In this document: piece by piece, positions 1-8,779 of the stretch
How positions within the stretch are numbered: the first letter of the stretch is position 1
How the letters are laid out: every line of letters starts with the position of its first letter
NCBI GenBank assembly: GCA_029785235.1
Contig: JAFMAA010000005.1
Span: 4,090-68,089, forward strand
Direction of reading: 5' to 3'
DNA: 64,000 nt
Source: Nitrososphaerota archaeon
GTDB taxonomy: Archaea > Thermoproteota > Nitrososphaeria > Nitrososphaerales > UBA183
Notes under the pieces: generated by a model
Database searches by the model: none
The model's input: only the letters and a program-made list of their open reading frames with translations
Told to the model about the DNA's origin: nothing
Position numbers and translations under genes: made by a program

Positions 1-724
1 TGTCCGGGACGACCCCCCAATGCTCCGAGGCCCACATCTTCCCCGTCCGCCCTAGCCCGGATTGGATCTCGTCGAATATCAGCAGGGACCCCTTCCTGTC
101 GCATATCTCCTTCACCTCCTTGAAGTAGCCGTCCGGAGGGACGAGAACCCCGCTCTCTCCCTGGACGGGCTCTGCTATCACAGCCGCGGTGTCCCCGTCG
201 ACCATCGACTCCAGCGACTTCGCGTCACCGTACTCGGCGAAGGCGAATCCCTCGAGGAGCGGGCCGAAGGGGTCTCGATACTTCTTGTTCCAAGTGGCTG
301 AAAGGGCGCCGTAGGTCTTGCCGTGGAAGGCGCCTTTCATGGCTACGACCTTCCTCCTCGAAGTGTGCCGCCTCGCAAGCTTGATTGCCGCCTCCACGGA
401 CTCGGTACCTGTGTTGGTGAGCAGGACCTTCCCCAGCCCCTTCGGCGCCGCCTTCGCCAGCCGTTCCACGAAGCCTGCCCTGACGTCGTTGTAGTATGAG
501 CCGTGGCACGTGAGCAGCCTCCCTGACTGCTCCCTCACCGCGTCTACCACGGACTCGTTGCAGTGGCCGACCAGGGCGACCCCGATGCCTGACATGAAGT
601 CGACGTACTCCCTTCCTTCCGAGTCCCAGACCAGCGACCCCTTCCCCCTCACTATGGCAAGGGGGAACTTGTTGAAGGCGCGGGCCTCGTAGGCATCCTC
701 CAGGGTGCGGATCTGTTCGTTCAT
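1..724 (-). CDS. lysJ: LysW-lysine/ornithine (acetylornithine-type) aminotransferase, partial
   Basis: PLP-dependent class III aminotransferase that would transfer an amino group to the semialdehyde made by LysY, giving LysW-lysine or LysW-ornithine. Only the N-terminal ~241 residues are present; the gene runs off the left edge. Visible family features are [15 protein letters not shown], the [15 protein letters not shown] phosphate-binding segment, [11 protein letters not shown], and [10 protein letters not shown] leading to [16 protein letters not shown]. The ATG at 724-722 overlaps the TGA of the kinase gene (ATGA), as expected for translational coupling in this operon. Substrate (ornithine branch, lysine branch or both) cannot be told from the sequence. 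Confidence 0.92.
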   Translation of the reverse strand, partial: MNEQIRTLEDAYEARAFNKFPLAIVRGKGSLVWDSEGREYVDFMSGIGVALVGHCNESVVDAVREQSGRLLTCHGSYYNDVRAGFVERLAKAAPKGLGKVLLTNTGTESVEAAIKLARRHTSRRKVVAMKGAFHGKTYGALSATWNKKYRDPFGPLLEGFAFAEYGDAKSLESMVDGDTAAVIAEPVQGESGVLVPPDGYFKEVKEICDRKGSLLIFDEIQSGLGRTGKMWASEHWGVVPD

Positions 725-1527
725 CGCGTGACCACCGTGCACCCTTCGTGGGAGATGGCCCTTGTGATGGGGCCCTCCCTCGTCCCAGAGCAGATCACCG
801 CCTCCCTGACCCCCGCTCTCACGGCCTCCACCGCGGCCATGACCTTCTTCTGCATGCCGAACCCGATCTTGGGGAGGCTGGCAGAGGCCTCTTCGGCTGT
901 GAGGCGTCCGACCAAGGCCCCGTCTAAGCTCAGCCCGTCGACGTTGGTCGCGAACACCACAACGTCGGCCCCTGTCCCCATGGCTATTGAGGCAGCCGCC
1001 CTGTCGCCGTCTATGTTGAGAGGCTCCCCTCCCTCCCCCTGAGCAAGCGGCGAGACGATCGGGAGGTAGCCTCGGCCTAGGAGCATGTCCAAGAGCGAAG
1101 GGTCCACACCGCAGACCCTCCCTGTGTACCCCCCGTCTATGACGACCTTCCTCCCTCTTTCGTCGATGATTACCAGTTTCGACTTCCGTGTGGCGGAGAT
1201 CATAGACCCATCCACCCCCGCGAGGGAGACCCCCCTCACCCCGACCCCGTAGAGAGCCTGCACCAAGCGCTTGGCCAGGTAGCCGCTCATGACCATCTGG
1301 TAGATCTCCGCAGTCTCCCTGTCGGTGTATCTGCTCCTGATTCCGTCGGGGGAGACCACGAAGCGCTGCTCCTTCCCCAGCCTTGTTGCATATTCCGTCA
1401 CCACGTCCCCCCCACCGTGAACCAAGACGAGCTGATTGGAGGGGAACAGCCTGGCTGCGTCCCTTACCAGGGAATCAGGGACGCCGGCCTTCATGAGACT
1501 CCCTCCGACCTTGACCACCACTCTCAT
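721..1527 (-). CDS. lysZ: LysW-aminoadipate/glutamate kinase
   Basis: Amino-acid kinase of the N-acetylglutamate kinase fold, 268 aa, full length. It would phosphorylate the side-chain carboxylate of aminoadipate or glutamate carried on LysW. The N-terminal VVVKVGGS and LVLVHGGGD glycine-rich motifs and the C-terminal FATNVDGL / KIGFGMQKKVMAAVEAV segment fit the family. It lies four bases downstream of lysY and overlaps the aminotransferase start. Which carrier-linked substrate it prefers is inferred only from its neighbours (lysW, lysX, argG, argH). Confidence 0.92.
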   Translation of the reverse strand: MRVVVKVGGSLMKAGVPDSLVRDAARLFPSNQLVLVHGGGDVVTEYATRLGKEQRFVVSPDGIRSRYTDRETAEIYQMVMSGYLAKRLVQALYGVGVRGVSLAGVDGSMISATRKSKLVIIDERGRKVVIDGGYTGRVCGVDPSLLDMLLGRGYLPIVSPLAQGEGGEPLNIDGDRAAASIAMGTGADVVVFATNVDGLSLDGALVGRLTAEEASASLPKIGFGMQKKVMAAVEAVRAGVREAVICSGTREGPITRAISHEGCTVVTR

Positions 1528-1531
1528 CGCG

Positions 1532-2593
1532 CTACACCGGGTGGAGGGGCGCCATCGCCAGCCCTGTTTTCTCGTCGAAGCCCATCATGAGGTTCATCGA
1601 CTGGACGGCGTTCCCTGCGGCCCCCTTGACCAGGTTGTCTGTTGCTCCGAGGGCTACTATCCGTCCTGTCCTCTCCTCTATCTCAAACCCCACGTCGCAG
1701 AAGTTGGAGCCTACGACAAGCTTCGGGTCCGGGAGCCTGAAAGGCCCCTGCCTGTCCTTGACTATCCTGACGAAGTAGCTCCCGGCGTATGCCTCGCGAT
1801 AGGCCCTCCAGAGGTCGACGGGCTTGAATTCGCCTGAGGCGAACAGGTGTGAGGTGCTCAGGATGCCTCTCACCATGTTCACGCCGTGGGCCGACATAGA
1901 GACCTTCACCTGGGTCCCGGCGATGGACGAGAGGACCTGCTCTATCTCGGCGGCGTGCCTGTGGCCGGCGGGCTTGTATGGCCTCACCACGCCGAAGCGC
2001 TCCGAGAAGTGGGTCGCCAGAGAGGGCCTGCCGCCGGACCCTGACGATCCGACCTTCGCGTCAACCACAACGTGCGCGGGATCCACCCCGAGTGACCTGG
2101 CCCTGAGGAGTGGGGCCAGGGCCAGGATTGTCGTGATCGCCATGCACCCGGGCGAGGCTACGAGCCTGGCCCCCTTCACCTGGTCACGGTTCAGCTCTGG
2201 GATGGATAGGACGAACTTCCCGAGGAGGTCGGGGTGGGGATGTTCGTATCCGTACCAGAGCGGATACTGCGCCCTGTCGCTGAGCCGAAAGTCAGCGCTC
2301 AGGTCGACAACCCTGATCCCGGCGTCGACCAGCTGGGGGACCACATTCACAGACTCGCCGTGCGGCAGGGCGGCAAACACGATGTCCGCCTTATCGGCGT
2401 GCTTCGACAGGTCGAATACGTCGAACTTCATCTCTGTGACCCCGCGGAGGTTGGGGTGGACCTTGAAGACATACTCCCCTGCGTACCTCCTCGATGTGGC
2501 GAAGGACACCTCGGTCCCGGGGTGCTGGAGAAGCAGCCGGAGCAGCTCCCCCCCTATGTACCCGGAGCCTGCTAGGATCCCCACCCGGACCAT
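1532..2593 (-). CDS. lysY: LysW-aminoadipyl/glutamyl-phosphate reductase
   Basis: NADPH-dependent reductase of the ArgC family that turns the LysW-linked acyl phosphate into a semialdehyde. The Rossmann motif GILAGSGYIGGELLRLL is at the N terminus, the catalytic cysteine lies in SPGCMAITT, and the conserved KVGSSGSGGRPS and KPAGHRHAAEIEQ segments follow. The frame is open nine codons further upstream, but the ATG at 2593 has a GGCGAGGAG Shine-Dalgarno and sits one base past the lysX stop (TAGCATG), so it is preferred. About 353 aa, normal length. Confidence 0.93.
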   Translation of the reverse strand: MVRVGILAGSGYIGGELLRLLLQHPGTEVSFATSRRYAGEYVFKVHPNLRGVTEMKFDVFDLSKHADKADIVFAALPHGESVNVVPQLVDAGIRVVDLSADFRLSDRAQYPLWYGYEHPHPDLLGKFVLSIPELNRDQVKGARLVASPGCMAITTILALAPLLRARSLGVDPAHVVVDAKVGSSGSGGRPSLATHFSERFGVVRPYKPAGHRHAAEIEQVLSSIAGTQVKVSMSAHGVNMVRGILSTSHLFASGEFKPVDLWRAYREAYAGSYFVRIVKDRQGPFRLPDPKLVVGSNFCDVGFEIEERTGRIVALGATDNLVKGAAGNAVQSMNLMMGFDEKTGLAMAPLHPV

Positions 2594-2594
2594 G

Positions 2595-3446
2595 CTATCT
2601 CCTCGCCTCCCCCGCCACATAGCTGATCAGCTTTGAAGGGATGTCGAAGCCCACTGCGGACTGAGCCCCCTTGAACTCGACGGTGTTGTTGACCTCGTGT
2701 ACCAGATAGCCCGATTCGGGTTCCATAGCGTCCACCCCCAGGATGCCTCCCCCCACCGCCTGGGCGGCCTTCAGTATGATCTCCGTGAGCTCATCGTCGG
2801 GCTTGAACGCCTCGGATGTCGCACCACGGGCGACGTTGGTCCTCCACTCTCCCGGGGGGGCGACCCTGTGGACACAAGCGATTATGCTGTCCCCGGCAAC
2901 TATCGCCCTGACGTCCCGAGGAGGCCTGTTCACATACTCCTGCAGATAGTACATGTGCTGCTCCTGTGGGTTCGCGAGCTCTTCCTTGTACTCGATGAGC
3001 GACTGGAGGGTACCCCTGTCCCGGACGACTGTGACCATACGACCCCAGCTCCCGGTGAACGGCTTCAGGACCAGGGGGTAGCCGAGAGTTTCCGCGGCTT
3101 CCTCGGCCGCCTCCGAAGTGAGTGCGAGGAAGGTTCGAGGGGTAGGGACCCCCGCATTCGAGAGGGCGATGGATGTGGCGAGCTTGTTGCTGCAGACCTC
3201 TGCCACCGCCTGGCTGTTGACGACCTGTATCCCGGCCCCCTCGAGCACTCGTGTGAGGTTCGATGACCTGTAGTGGCTGATGCACCGCTGGAGGACGACG
3301 TCACCGAACTCAGGGCGCCTCTTGGGGACCTCGAAGACAAGGCCCTTGACGTCGACCAGCGAAGCCTCTATCCCTGCGGCTCCGGCCGCTTCGCTGAGCG
3401 CCTTCTCCTCCCATCTCAGCCTGTCGAAGGTGATGGTGAGCCTCAC
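2595..3446 (-). CDS. lysX: LysW ligase (ATP-grasp), LysX/ArgX
   Basis: ATP-grasp ligase joining the C-terminal glutamate of LysW to the alpha-amino group of aminoadipate or glutamate. The start is taken as the GTG at 3446, whose G is shared with the lysW stop (TAGTG). The longer upstream frame only overlays lysW. Family features: ITFDRLRWEEKAL N terminus, LGYPLVLKPFTGSWGRMV ATP-grasp loop, YYLQEYVNRPPRDVRAIV, and the metal-binding GYLVHEVNNTVEF near the end. About 283 aa. LysX versus ArgX specificity is not resolved by eye; the adjacent argG/argH favour glutamate or dual use. Confidence 0.92.
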   Translation of the reverse strand: MRLTITFDRLRWEEKALSEAAGAAGIEASLVDVKGLVFEVPKRRPEFGDVVLQRCISHYRSSNLTRVLEGAGIQVVNSQAVAEVCSNKLATSIALSNAGVPTPRTFLALTSEAAEEAAETLGYPLVLKPFTGSWGRMVTVVRDRGTLQSLIEYKEELANPQEQHMYYLQEYVNRPPRDVRAIVAGDSIIACVHRVAPPGEWRTNVARGATSEAFKPDDELTEIILKAAQAVGGGILGVDAMEPESGYLVHEVNNTVEFKGAQSAVGFDIPSKLISYVAGEARR

Positions 3447-3619
3447 TATTCTCCCCAGTCCTCTCCGACCTTCTCGGCAGCCTTGAGCAGGGCGGTGCCG
3501 TTCGATATCTCCGCCACCTCGTACTCTGACGAGCAGTCCTTGCACGAGACCAGCTCCCCGACTATGGCGTCGTCTGGGACGGCCAGCTCGGCCCCGCACT
3601 CGTTGCAGCTTGTGTTCAT
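3446..3619 (-). CDS. lysW: Amino-group carrier protein LysW
   Basis: A 57-residue acidic zinc-ribbon carrier. Two CX2C knuckles (C5, C8, C26, C29) precede an acidic tail ending in EDWGE, the terminal motif whose last glutamate carries the growing intermediate. The ATG at 3619 overlaps the argH stop (ATGA) and the TAG stop overlaps the lysX GTG. Because it lies between argH and lysX in one transcript, it ties the argG/argH pair to the carrier-dependent route. Identification is by motif and context and is strong despite the small size. Confidence 0.93.
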   Translation of the reverse strand: MNTSCNECGAELAVPDDAIVGELVSCKDCSSEYEVAEISNGTALLKAAEKVGEDWGE

Positions 3620-5100
3620 TCTCTTAGTTTCACCTCCCGGGCCAGGCCCAGAGTTGTCGTACGCAGTTTCCTTTCGGCGGCCGCCAGTGCGGCTTTCCGC
3701 TCAGCGAGCATCGACCTAGTCGACGCGACGTCCCCCTCGCGTGCCTTGAGCTCCTTCGTTATCAGTCGCGGGTTGGCGCCGCCCTCTGTCGCGACCTCCC
3801 CGAGGAAGCGGGCGGGGTCGAGGATACTTTCAATCGCCTCGCCTTCCATGGTGAACTTCTTCCCGAGGCTCGCGGAGACCGCCGCCAGCTTGGATGCCGC
3901 CACCTCATAGAGGGGGGCGCCTGTTTCCGCGGAGATACGCACCAGCTCCCCCACCACGACGTGAGCCTGACGGAAGGAGACGCCGTGCTCCTTGACAAGG
4001 TGGTTGGCGAGGCCCACGGCCGTCGACCCGTCTCCGCGCACCGCCAGGGCGAGGCGCTCCTTCTTGGGCGAAGCAGAGGCGACCATCCCTGCAAGGACTC
4101 TGACGGTGCTCGTCACGTCGTCCATGGCTCGCCAGAGGTGCGGGGTGACCTCCTGGAGGTCGAGATTGTACGCGTAAGGGAGCGCCTTCAGGATTGCGCA
4201 GGCGGCCACCAGCCCCCCCAGGACTGACCCTGCCTTGGCCCGGGCCATCTCCGCGGCCACGGCGTTCTTCTTCTGAGGCATTATGCTGCTCGACGCTGCG
4301 TAGGCGTCGGACAGCTCGATGTACCCGAACTCAGACGAGCTCCATAGTATCAACTCCTCGGCCAGCCTGCTGGCGTCTAATGCGGTGATGGTGGCGCAGG
4401 AGATGGCCTCGACCGCGACGTCCCTGGATGAGACGCCGTCCATGGCGTTCCTGACCAGGCCGGAGAACCCGAGGAGGCCTGCGACGTACCTCCTGTCGAC
4501 ATTGACGGACGTCCCTGCCATGGCTGCCGACCCCATGGGGGACTGGTTGACGCGCTGGTAGAGCTGCAGGGCCCTCTCGACGTCTCGCTGGAGGGCGTCG
4601 AAGTGGGCGAAGAGGTGGTGGGCGAACGTGGTCGGCTGCGCCCTCTGGAGGTGGGTATATCCTGGGACCAGGACTCCGCCGTCCCTCTTTACCTGCTCGA
4701 GCAGAGCCACCTGCAGCTCCATGATGGAACCTAACAGGACAAGGATCGACCCCCTCAGCTCCATGCGTATGGCAGTGGCGACCTGGTCGTTCCTGCTCTT
4801 CCCGTAGTTGAGGAACCCGGCGGTCTCCACCCCGAGGAGGTCGACTGCCTCCTGCTCGAGCTGCTGGTGGAAGTCCTCTGACTTCGCGCGTGACGAAATC
4901 TTGGGAGACGCGCCAGCCAGGAAGCTCATGCACTTCGCGCCGACCCGGCGGTCCACCTCCCCCGCCCTGACCAGGGCGGCCATGTGCGCCATGTTCACCG
5001 AGATGACCTGGCGGGCGATGCGCCCGTCATCGGCCATCGAAGAGGTGAAGGCGAGGGCCTCGTCACTGGGCTTCCTTAGCCTTGTTCCTCTGATGTCCAT
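3616..5100 (-). CDS. argH: Argininosuccinate lyase
   Basis: Splits argininosuccinate into arginine and fumarate. The 494-aa product carries the superfamily signature SSSIMPQKKN (catalytic serine loop), the LNYGKSRNDQVATAIR segment and the PGYTHLQRAQPTTFAHH active-site stretch. Its ATG lies inside the 3' end of argG (38-base overlap) and its stop overlaps the lysW start, so the three genes are probably translationally coupled. Length is slightly above the usual ~460 aa owing to a longer C-terminal helical region. Confidence 0.95.
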   Translation of the reverse strand: MDIRGTRLRKPSDEALAFTSSMADDGRIARQVISVNMAHMAALVRAGEVDRRVGAKCMSFLAGASPKISSRAKSEDFHQQLEQEAVDLLGVETAGFLNYGKSRNDQVATAIRMELRGSILVLLGSIMELQVALLEQVKRDGGVLVPGYTHLQRAQPTTFAHHLFAHFDALQRDVERALQLYQRVNQSPMGSAAMAGTSVNVDRRYVAGLLGFSGLVRNAMDGVSSRDVAVEAISCATITALDASRLAEELILWSSSEFGYIELSDAYAASSSIMPQKKNAVAAEMARAKAGSVLGGLVAACAILKALPYAYNLDLQEVTPHLWRAMDDVTSTVRVLAGMVASASPKKERLALAVRGDGSTAVGLANHLVKEHGVSFRQAHVVVGELVRISAETGAPLYEVAASKLAAVSASLGKKFTMEGEAIESILDPARFLGEVATEGGANPRLITKELKAREGDVASTRSMLAERKAALAAAERKLRTTTLGLAREVKLRE

Positions 5101-6307
5101 TCTCCTTTTTTTCCTCGAATTGGGCGCCTAGCCCAGAGGCGACCCTCGACTGGAGCCCCCACAGCTCGATGAACCCGACCGCGCTCATCTGGTCGAAGGT
5201 CGAACCTCGGCTGTATGTCGCCAGGCCGACGTCGTAGATGGAGTAGTCGGAAGACCTGCCGACGACCCGGGCGGCGCCTTTGTAGAGCTTCACCTTCACA
5301 GAGCCGGTCACCCTGTGCTGGGTGGCGGAAATGAAACGGTCCAAGGCCGGGCGGAGAGGCTCCAGCCAGAGCCCTGAATAGACCAGCCAGGCCCACTCCC
5401 TCTCGACCTGCGCCTTGAACGCGAGCTCGTGGCGGGTGAGGACTAGCTTCTCGAGGTCCCGGTGGGCCTCTATGATCACCGAAGCGGCCGGGCACTCGTA
5501 GACTTCGCGCGACTTTATCCCCACCAGCCTGTCTTCGATGTGGTCGATCCTCCCGACGCCGTGGGCGCCGGCGATCTCGTTGATCCGGCTGACCAGCTCG
5601 AGGGGTTCCATCGCCTTCCCGTCCACCCTGACTGGCACCCCTTCCTGGAATCCGAGCTCCAGGTACCCAGGCTCATCGGGCGCCTCCTCTGGGGAGGCGG
5701 TCCATTCGAACGCGTCCTCAGGGGGCTCGGTACCGGGGTTCTCGAGGGGGCCGCTCTCCACGGACCTCCCCCATATGTTCTGGTCGATGCTGAAGATCGA
5801 CTTGGACGGCTTGACAGGGAGGCCGCGCTCCTGGGCGTAAGCAATCTCCTCGTCCCTGCTCATGTTCCACTCGCGGACTGGGGCTATGACTTGCAGGGCT
5901 GGGTTCATCGCCCTGACGGTGACGTCGATCCTCACCTGGTCGTTCCCCTTGCCTGTGCATCCGTGGGCTACGGCGGTGGCCCCTTCCTTTTCGGCGACCT
6001 CGACCAGCTTCTTCCCGATGAGAGGCCTGCCCAGGGCGGTGCTGAGCGGATATTTCCCTTCGTAGAGGGCGTTTGCCTTTACAGACGGGAAGACGTAGTC
6101 GCGGACGAACTCCTCCCTGGCGTCTATTGTGTAATGATCCTTGGCGCCGATCTGCCTCGAGCGCCTCTCTATCTCCCCCATGTCGTCCTTCTGACCCAAG
6201 TCGAGGGTCACCGTGATGACATCGGCGTCGTACTTCTCCTGGAGCCACTTGACGCACACCGAGGTGTCAAGGCCGCCGGAGAAGGCGAGGGCGACGGTTC
6301 GGCGCAA
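5063..6307 (-). CDS. argG: Argininosuccinate synthase
   Basis: ATP-dependent ligase condensing citrulline and aspartate. The N-terminal ALAFSGGLDTSVCVKWL holds the PP-loop motif SGGLDTS; AHGCTGKGNDQVRIDV and the SIFSIDQNIWGRSVE segment are typical. 414 aa. The start is a TTG at 6307, about 32 bases from the centre of a TATA box at 6337-6342 read on this strand, so the mRNA is probably leaderless or nearly so. It is the first gene of a seven-gene overlapping operon. The C terminus ends in a charged Lys/Glu-rich tail that overlaps argH. Confidence 0.95.
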   Translation of the reverse strand: MRRTVALAFSGGLDTSVCVKWLQEKYDADVITVTLDLGQKDDMGEIERRSRQIGAKDHYTIDAREEFVRDYVFPSVKANALYEGKYPLSTALGRPLIGKKLVEVAEKEGATAVAHGCTGKGNDQVRIDVTVRAMNPALQVIAPVREWNMSRDEEIAYAQERGLPVKPSKSIFSIDQNIWGRSVESGPLENPGTEPPEDAFEWTASPEEAPDEPGYLELGFQEGVPVRVDGKAMEPLELVSRINEIAGAHGVGRIDHIEDRLVGIKSREVYECPAASVIIEAHRDLEKLVLTRHELAFKAQVEREWAWLVYSGLWLEPLRPALDRFISATQHRVTGSVKVKLYKGAARVVGRSSDYSIYDVGLATYSRGSTFDQMSAVGFIELWGLQSRVASGLGAQFEEKKENGHQRNKAKEAQ

Positions 6308-6333
6308 ACTTACGAGCCGAGGACCCGGATAAC

Positions 6334-6344
6334 GCTTTTATAGA
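6334..6344. promoter_or_regulatory. Shared divergent TATA box (argG operon / ACT-domain gene)
   Basis: The AT-rich core CTTTTATAG lies 30 nt from the argG start (minus) and 25-30 nt from the TTG at 6367 (plus). Read on minus it is CTATAAAAG. Nothing else TATA-like lies in the 59-bp intergenic gap, so one core element probably serves both directions. Inference from spacing only. Confidence 0.6.
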
Positions 6345-6366
6345 TTTTGGACAGGAAAGTGATGTT

Positions 6367-7080
6367 TTGGTCAAAGGTGACCCGAAACTGGCCAAGGCCG
6401 CGTCAGTCATGAAAGCGGTGAGGGACGAGGTGGACGCGGACCTCTCAGTCCAGGACGCCCTCGCAAGGGGGTATGCGAACCTCAGCGCGCTGGCAAGGAT
6501 CCTTGCTCCCAGGGTCGCGGCCAGGACAGGGAAGGGCCCGAGGGGGGTCAGCGAAGTAGGGGTGGCGACGGCTCTCAAGCGGCTCCGCGGCGCCTATTTC
6601 CCCGCCCCGCCCAATGTGAGCAGGGTGATTGCGGGGAGCGTGGTCAACGTCAGGACCCACGTCTCCAGAGTGTCCGTCGAGAAGACCAAGAGGACCCTCC
6701 AGGTCGTGGGGACCCTGCTCGCAGCCAACCACGAGGATTTCATCCAGGTGTCGGAGTCGCTCTCGTCCATCACCCTCATCTTCGACCAGAAGCTTCACCG
6801 GATGGTCAGGCGAGCCCTGGGGGGCGCCGAGATACTGGACGAGGGCGAGGAGGGCGCGGCAATAACGGTCCACAGCCCCGAGGAGATAGTCACCACCCCC
6901 GGGTGCGTCAGCACCCTCTACAACCAGCTCTTCAGGAAGAAGGTCAACGTCGAGGACACAGTAAGCTGCTACACGGACACCATCATGGTGGTTGGGATGA
7001 AGGACGCCAGCCGCGCGTTCGAGGCGATGACCGAGCTAGTAACCGAGGAAAGAAGGAGGCTTGGCGAAGACGAGGCCTGA
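6367..7080 (+). CDS. ACT-domain protein, probable regulator
   Basis: 237-aa protein with no enzyme motif. The N-terminal half (about 1-95) is basic and helical (LSVQDALARGYANLSALARILAPRV, then TALKRLRGAYFP), which suggests a DNA- or RNA-binding part. The C-terminal ~65 residues (ITVHSPEEIVTTPGCVSTLYNQLFRKKVNVEDTVSCYTDTIMVVG in two pieces) look like an ACT ligand-binding domain of the aspartokinase type. Starts at a leaderless TTG about 28 nt from the shared TATA. Its divergent position suggests amino-acid-responsive control of the argG-lys operon, but this is only inference. Confidence 0.6.
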   Translation: MVKGDPKLAKAASVMKAVRDEVDADLSVQDALARGYANLSALARILAPRVAARTGKGPRGVSEVGVATALKRLRGAYFPAPPNVSRVIAGSVVNVRTHVSRVSVEKTKRTLQVVGTLLAANHEDFIQVSESLSSITLIFDQKLHRMVRRALGGAEILDEGEEGAAITVHSPEEIVTTPGCVSTLYNQLFRKKVNVEDTVSCYTDTIMVVGMKDASRAFEAMTELVTEERRRLGEDEA

Positions 7081-7873
7081 CCGGGCACAGAACGCAGGGG
7101 CGAAGAGGGTCACCGTCTGCGAGATGCCGGATGACAGGTCGGGGTTCGAGGAGTGGTGGGACCGGCTAAGGGCACATGTCAAGCGCGCGGAGAGCAGGCT
7201 GGTCCTCCTCCCGGAGATGCCCTTCGCACCCTGGATCTTCGCAGGCAGGAGGTTCAGCCAAGCGGCCTGGGACAGGTCGATGGAGGAGCACGGACGCTGG
7301 ACAGAGCGGCTCCACGAGCTCGGCGCGGCGGCGGCGGCCGGGTCGAGACCGGTGGAAGCCCGCGGCGAGAGGTTCAACGAGGGGTTCGTCTGGGAGGCCG
7401 GAGGGAGGGTGACTGGTCACCACAGGAAGCGCTACCTCCCGGACCAGCCCGGGTTCTACGAGGCTGCATGGTACAGCAGGGGAGGGAGGAAGGTCTCAAC
7501 CTTCGAGTGGGAGGGCTGGCGCGCGGGATTCCTGATATGTAGCGAGCTCTGGTCGCCGTGGAACGCGAGGGCCTACGGAAAGGAGGGGGTCGAGCTGATC
7601 TTGGTCCCCAGGGCGACGGGCCTGGGAGTAGACAAATGGCTAGCCGGAGGGAGGACCGCCGCCGTCGTATCGGGCGCCTACTGCCTCTCGTCGAACAGGT
7701 CCGGGGGGCACGGGGAAGCGAAGTTCGGCGGGGTGGGGTGGGTCGTGGGCCCGGACGGCGAGGTCCTTGGGGTCACGAGCAAAGACGTGCCTTTCATCAC
7801 AGTCGGGGTCGTGAGGGAGAAGGCGCTACAGGCGAAGGGGACATACCCCAGGGACTCCTTCGGGTCTGATTAG
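7061..7873 (+). CDS. Carbon-nitrogen hydrolase (nitrilase superfamily)
   Basis: About 270 aa with the Glu-Lys-Cys triad of the CN-hydrolase fold: E52 in LVLLPEMPF, K123 in HHRKRYLPDQPG, and C160 in GFLICSELW. Substrate (amide, nitrile or carbamoyl compound) cannot be predicted. The TTG start at 7061 lies inside the end of the ACT gene and directly follows GAAGGAGG, so the two are coupled. The GAGAAGK... C-terminal tail is short. It converges on ftsY with a 4-bp overlap of stop codons. Confidence 0.82.
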   Translation: MAKTRPDRAQNAGAKRVTVCEMPDDRSGFEEWWDRLRAHVKRAESRLVLLPEMPFAPWIFAGRRFSQAAWDRSMEEHGRWTERLHELGAAAAAGSRPVEARGERFNEGFVWEAGGRVTGHHRKRYLPDQPGFYEAAWYSRGGRKVSTFEWEGWRAGFLICSELWSPWNARAYGKEGVELILVPRATGLGVDKWLAGGRTAAVVSGAYCLSSNRSGGHGEAKFGGVGWVVGPDGEVLGVTSKDVPFITVGVVREKALQAKGTYPRDSFGSD

Positions 7874-8775
7874 GCGAGCAAGGACCCTAGGAACGCCTTA
7901 GCGTTAAATTGGGCGAGGTCATCGTACCCCTGCCCTACCCCCAGGAAGAGCACAGGCTTCCCCGTGACGTAGACTATCGAAATGGCGGCCCCGCCCCTGA
8001 CGTCGGCGTCAGCCTTGGTCAGGATGGCGCCGTCGAAGCCGACGTGCTGGTTGAAAAGCTGGGCCTGCGAGACGGCGTCGTTCCCGGTCAGCGCGTCCGC
8101 CACGAATATGCGGAAGTCAGGTTTGACCACCCTGCAAATCTTCGACATCTCCTCCATCAGGTTCTGGTTGGTCTGCATACGCCCTGCGGTGTCGATCAGG
8201 AGACAGTCCACGTGGTGCGCCTTCGCATAGAGGACGCCGTCTCTGCCCACCGCGGCAGGGTCCGCCCCGTAGCGCTGCGAGACGACCTTGAGAGAGAGCC
8301 TGTCGGCGTGCTCCGACAGCTGCTCGATGGCGCCTGGTCTGTGAGTGTCCCCGGCCGCACAGACGACGGAGAAGCCCTCCTTCTTCAGGAGGTTGGCGAA
8401 CTTGGCCACGGTCGTCGTCTTGCCTGTGCCGTTGATTCCTAGGAACAGGATGACGTACGGGTCCCCCGCCTTCGCCTTCTCCCTGATGTTGGCCATGATG
8501 TCGACTGACCCCGCCTTGGCGAAGGCGGCCTCTAGGGAGGCGGTGAGCCGCTCCCCGACCACCTCCGCAGGGTCGACGGAGCGCTCGACCTTGATCCCTT
8601 CCAGGCTCTTCTGGACCTCCGCGGTGAGGGCCTCGGCGACGGTCTGGGCCACGTCGCTCTCGATTAAGGAGATCTGAAAGTCGAAGAGGGCCTTGTCGAG
8701 AACCTGGCCGCCGAGCTGTTTCTCCTTCACTGCGCTGGCTATCGAAGAGAAAGCCTGCTTAAGCCGGTCGAACAA
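7870..8775 (-). CDS. ftsY: Signal recognition particle receptor FtsY
   Basis: SRP-type GTPase that docks ribosome-SRP complexes at the membrane. The 301-aa protein has an N-terminal helical N domain (about 1-95) then the NG GTPase: G1 GINGTGKTTTVAKF (113-126), DTHRPGA, DTAGRM (G3), and ILTKADADVRGGAA (G4 region). It lacks the long acidic N-terminal extension of bacterial FtsY, as is usual in archaea. It lies five bases after pfdA, the common archaeal order pfdA-ftsY. Confidence 0.95.
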   Translation of the reverse strand: MFDRLKQAFSSIASAVKEKQLGGQVLDKALFDFQISLIESDVAQTVAEALTAEVQKSLEGIKVERSVDPAEVVGERLTASLEAAFAKAGSVDIMANIREKAKAGDPYVILFLGINGTGKTTTVAKFANLLKKEGFSVVCAAGDTHRPGAIEQLSEHADRLSLKVVSQRYGADPAAVGRDGVLYAKAHHVDCLLIDTAGRMQTNQNLMEEMSKICRVVKPDFRIFVADALTGNDAVSQAQLFNQHVGFDGAILTKADADVRGGAAISIVYVTGKPVLFLGVGQGYDDLAQFNAKAFLGSLLA

Positions 8776-8779
8776 GGGG

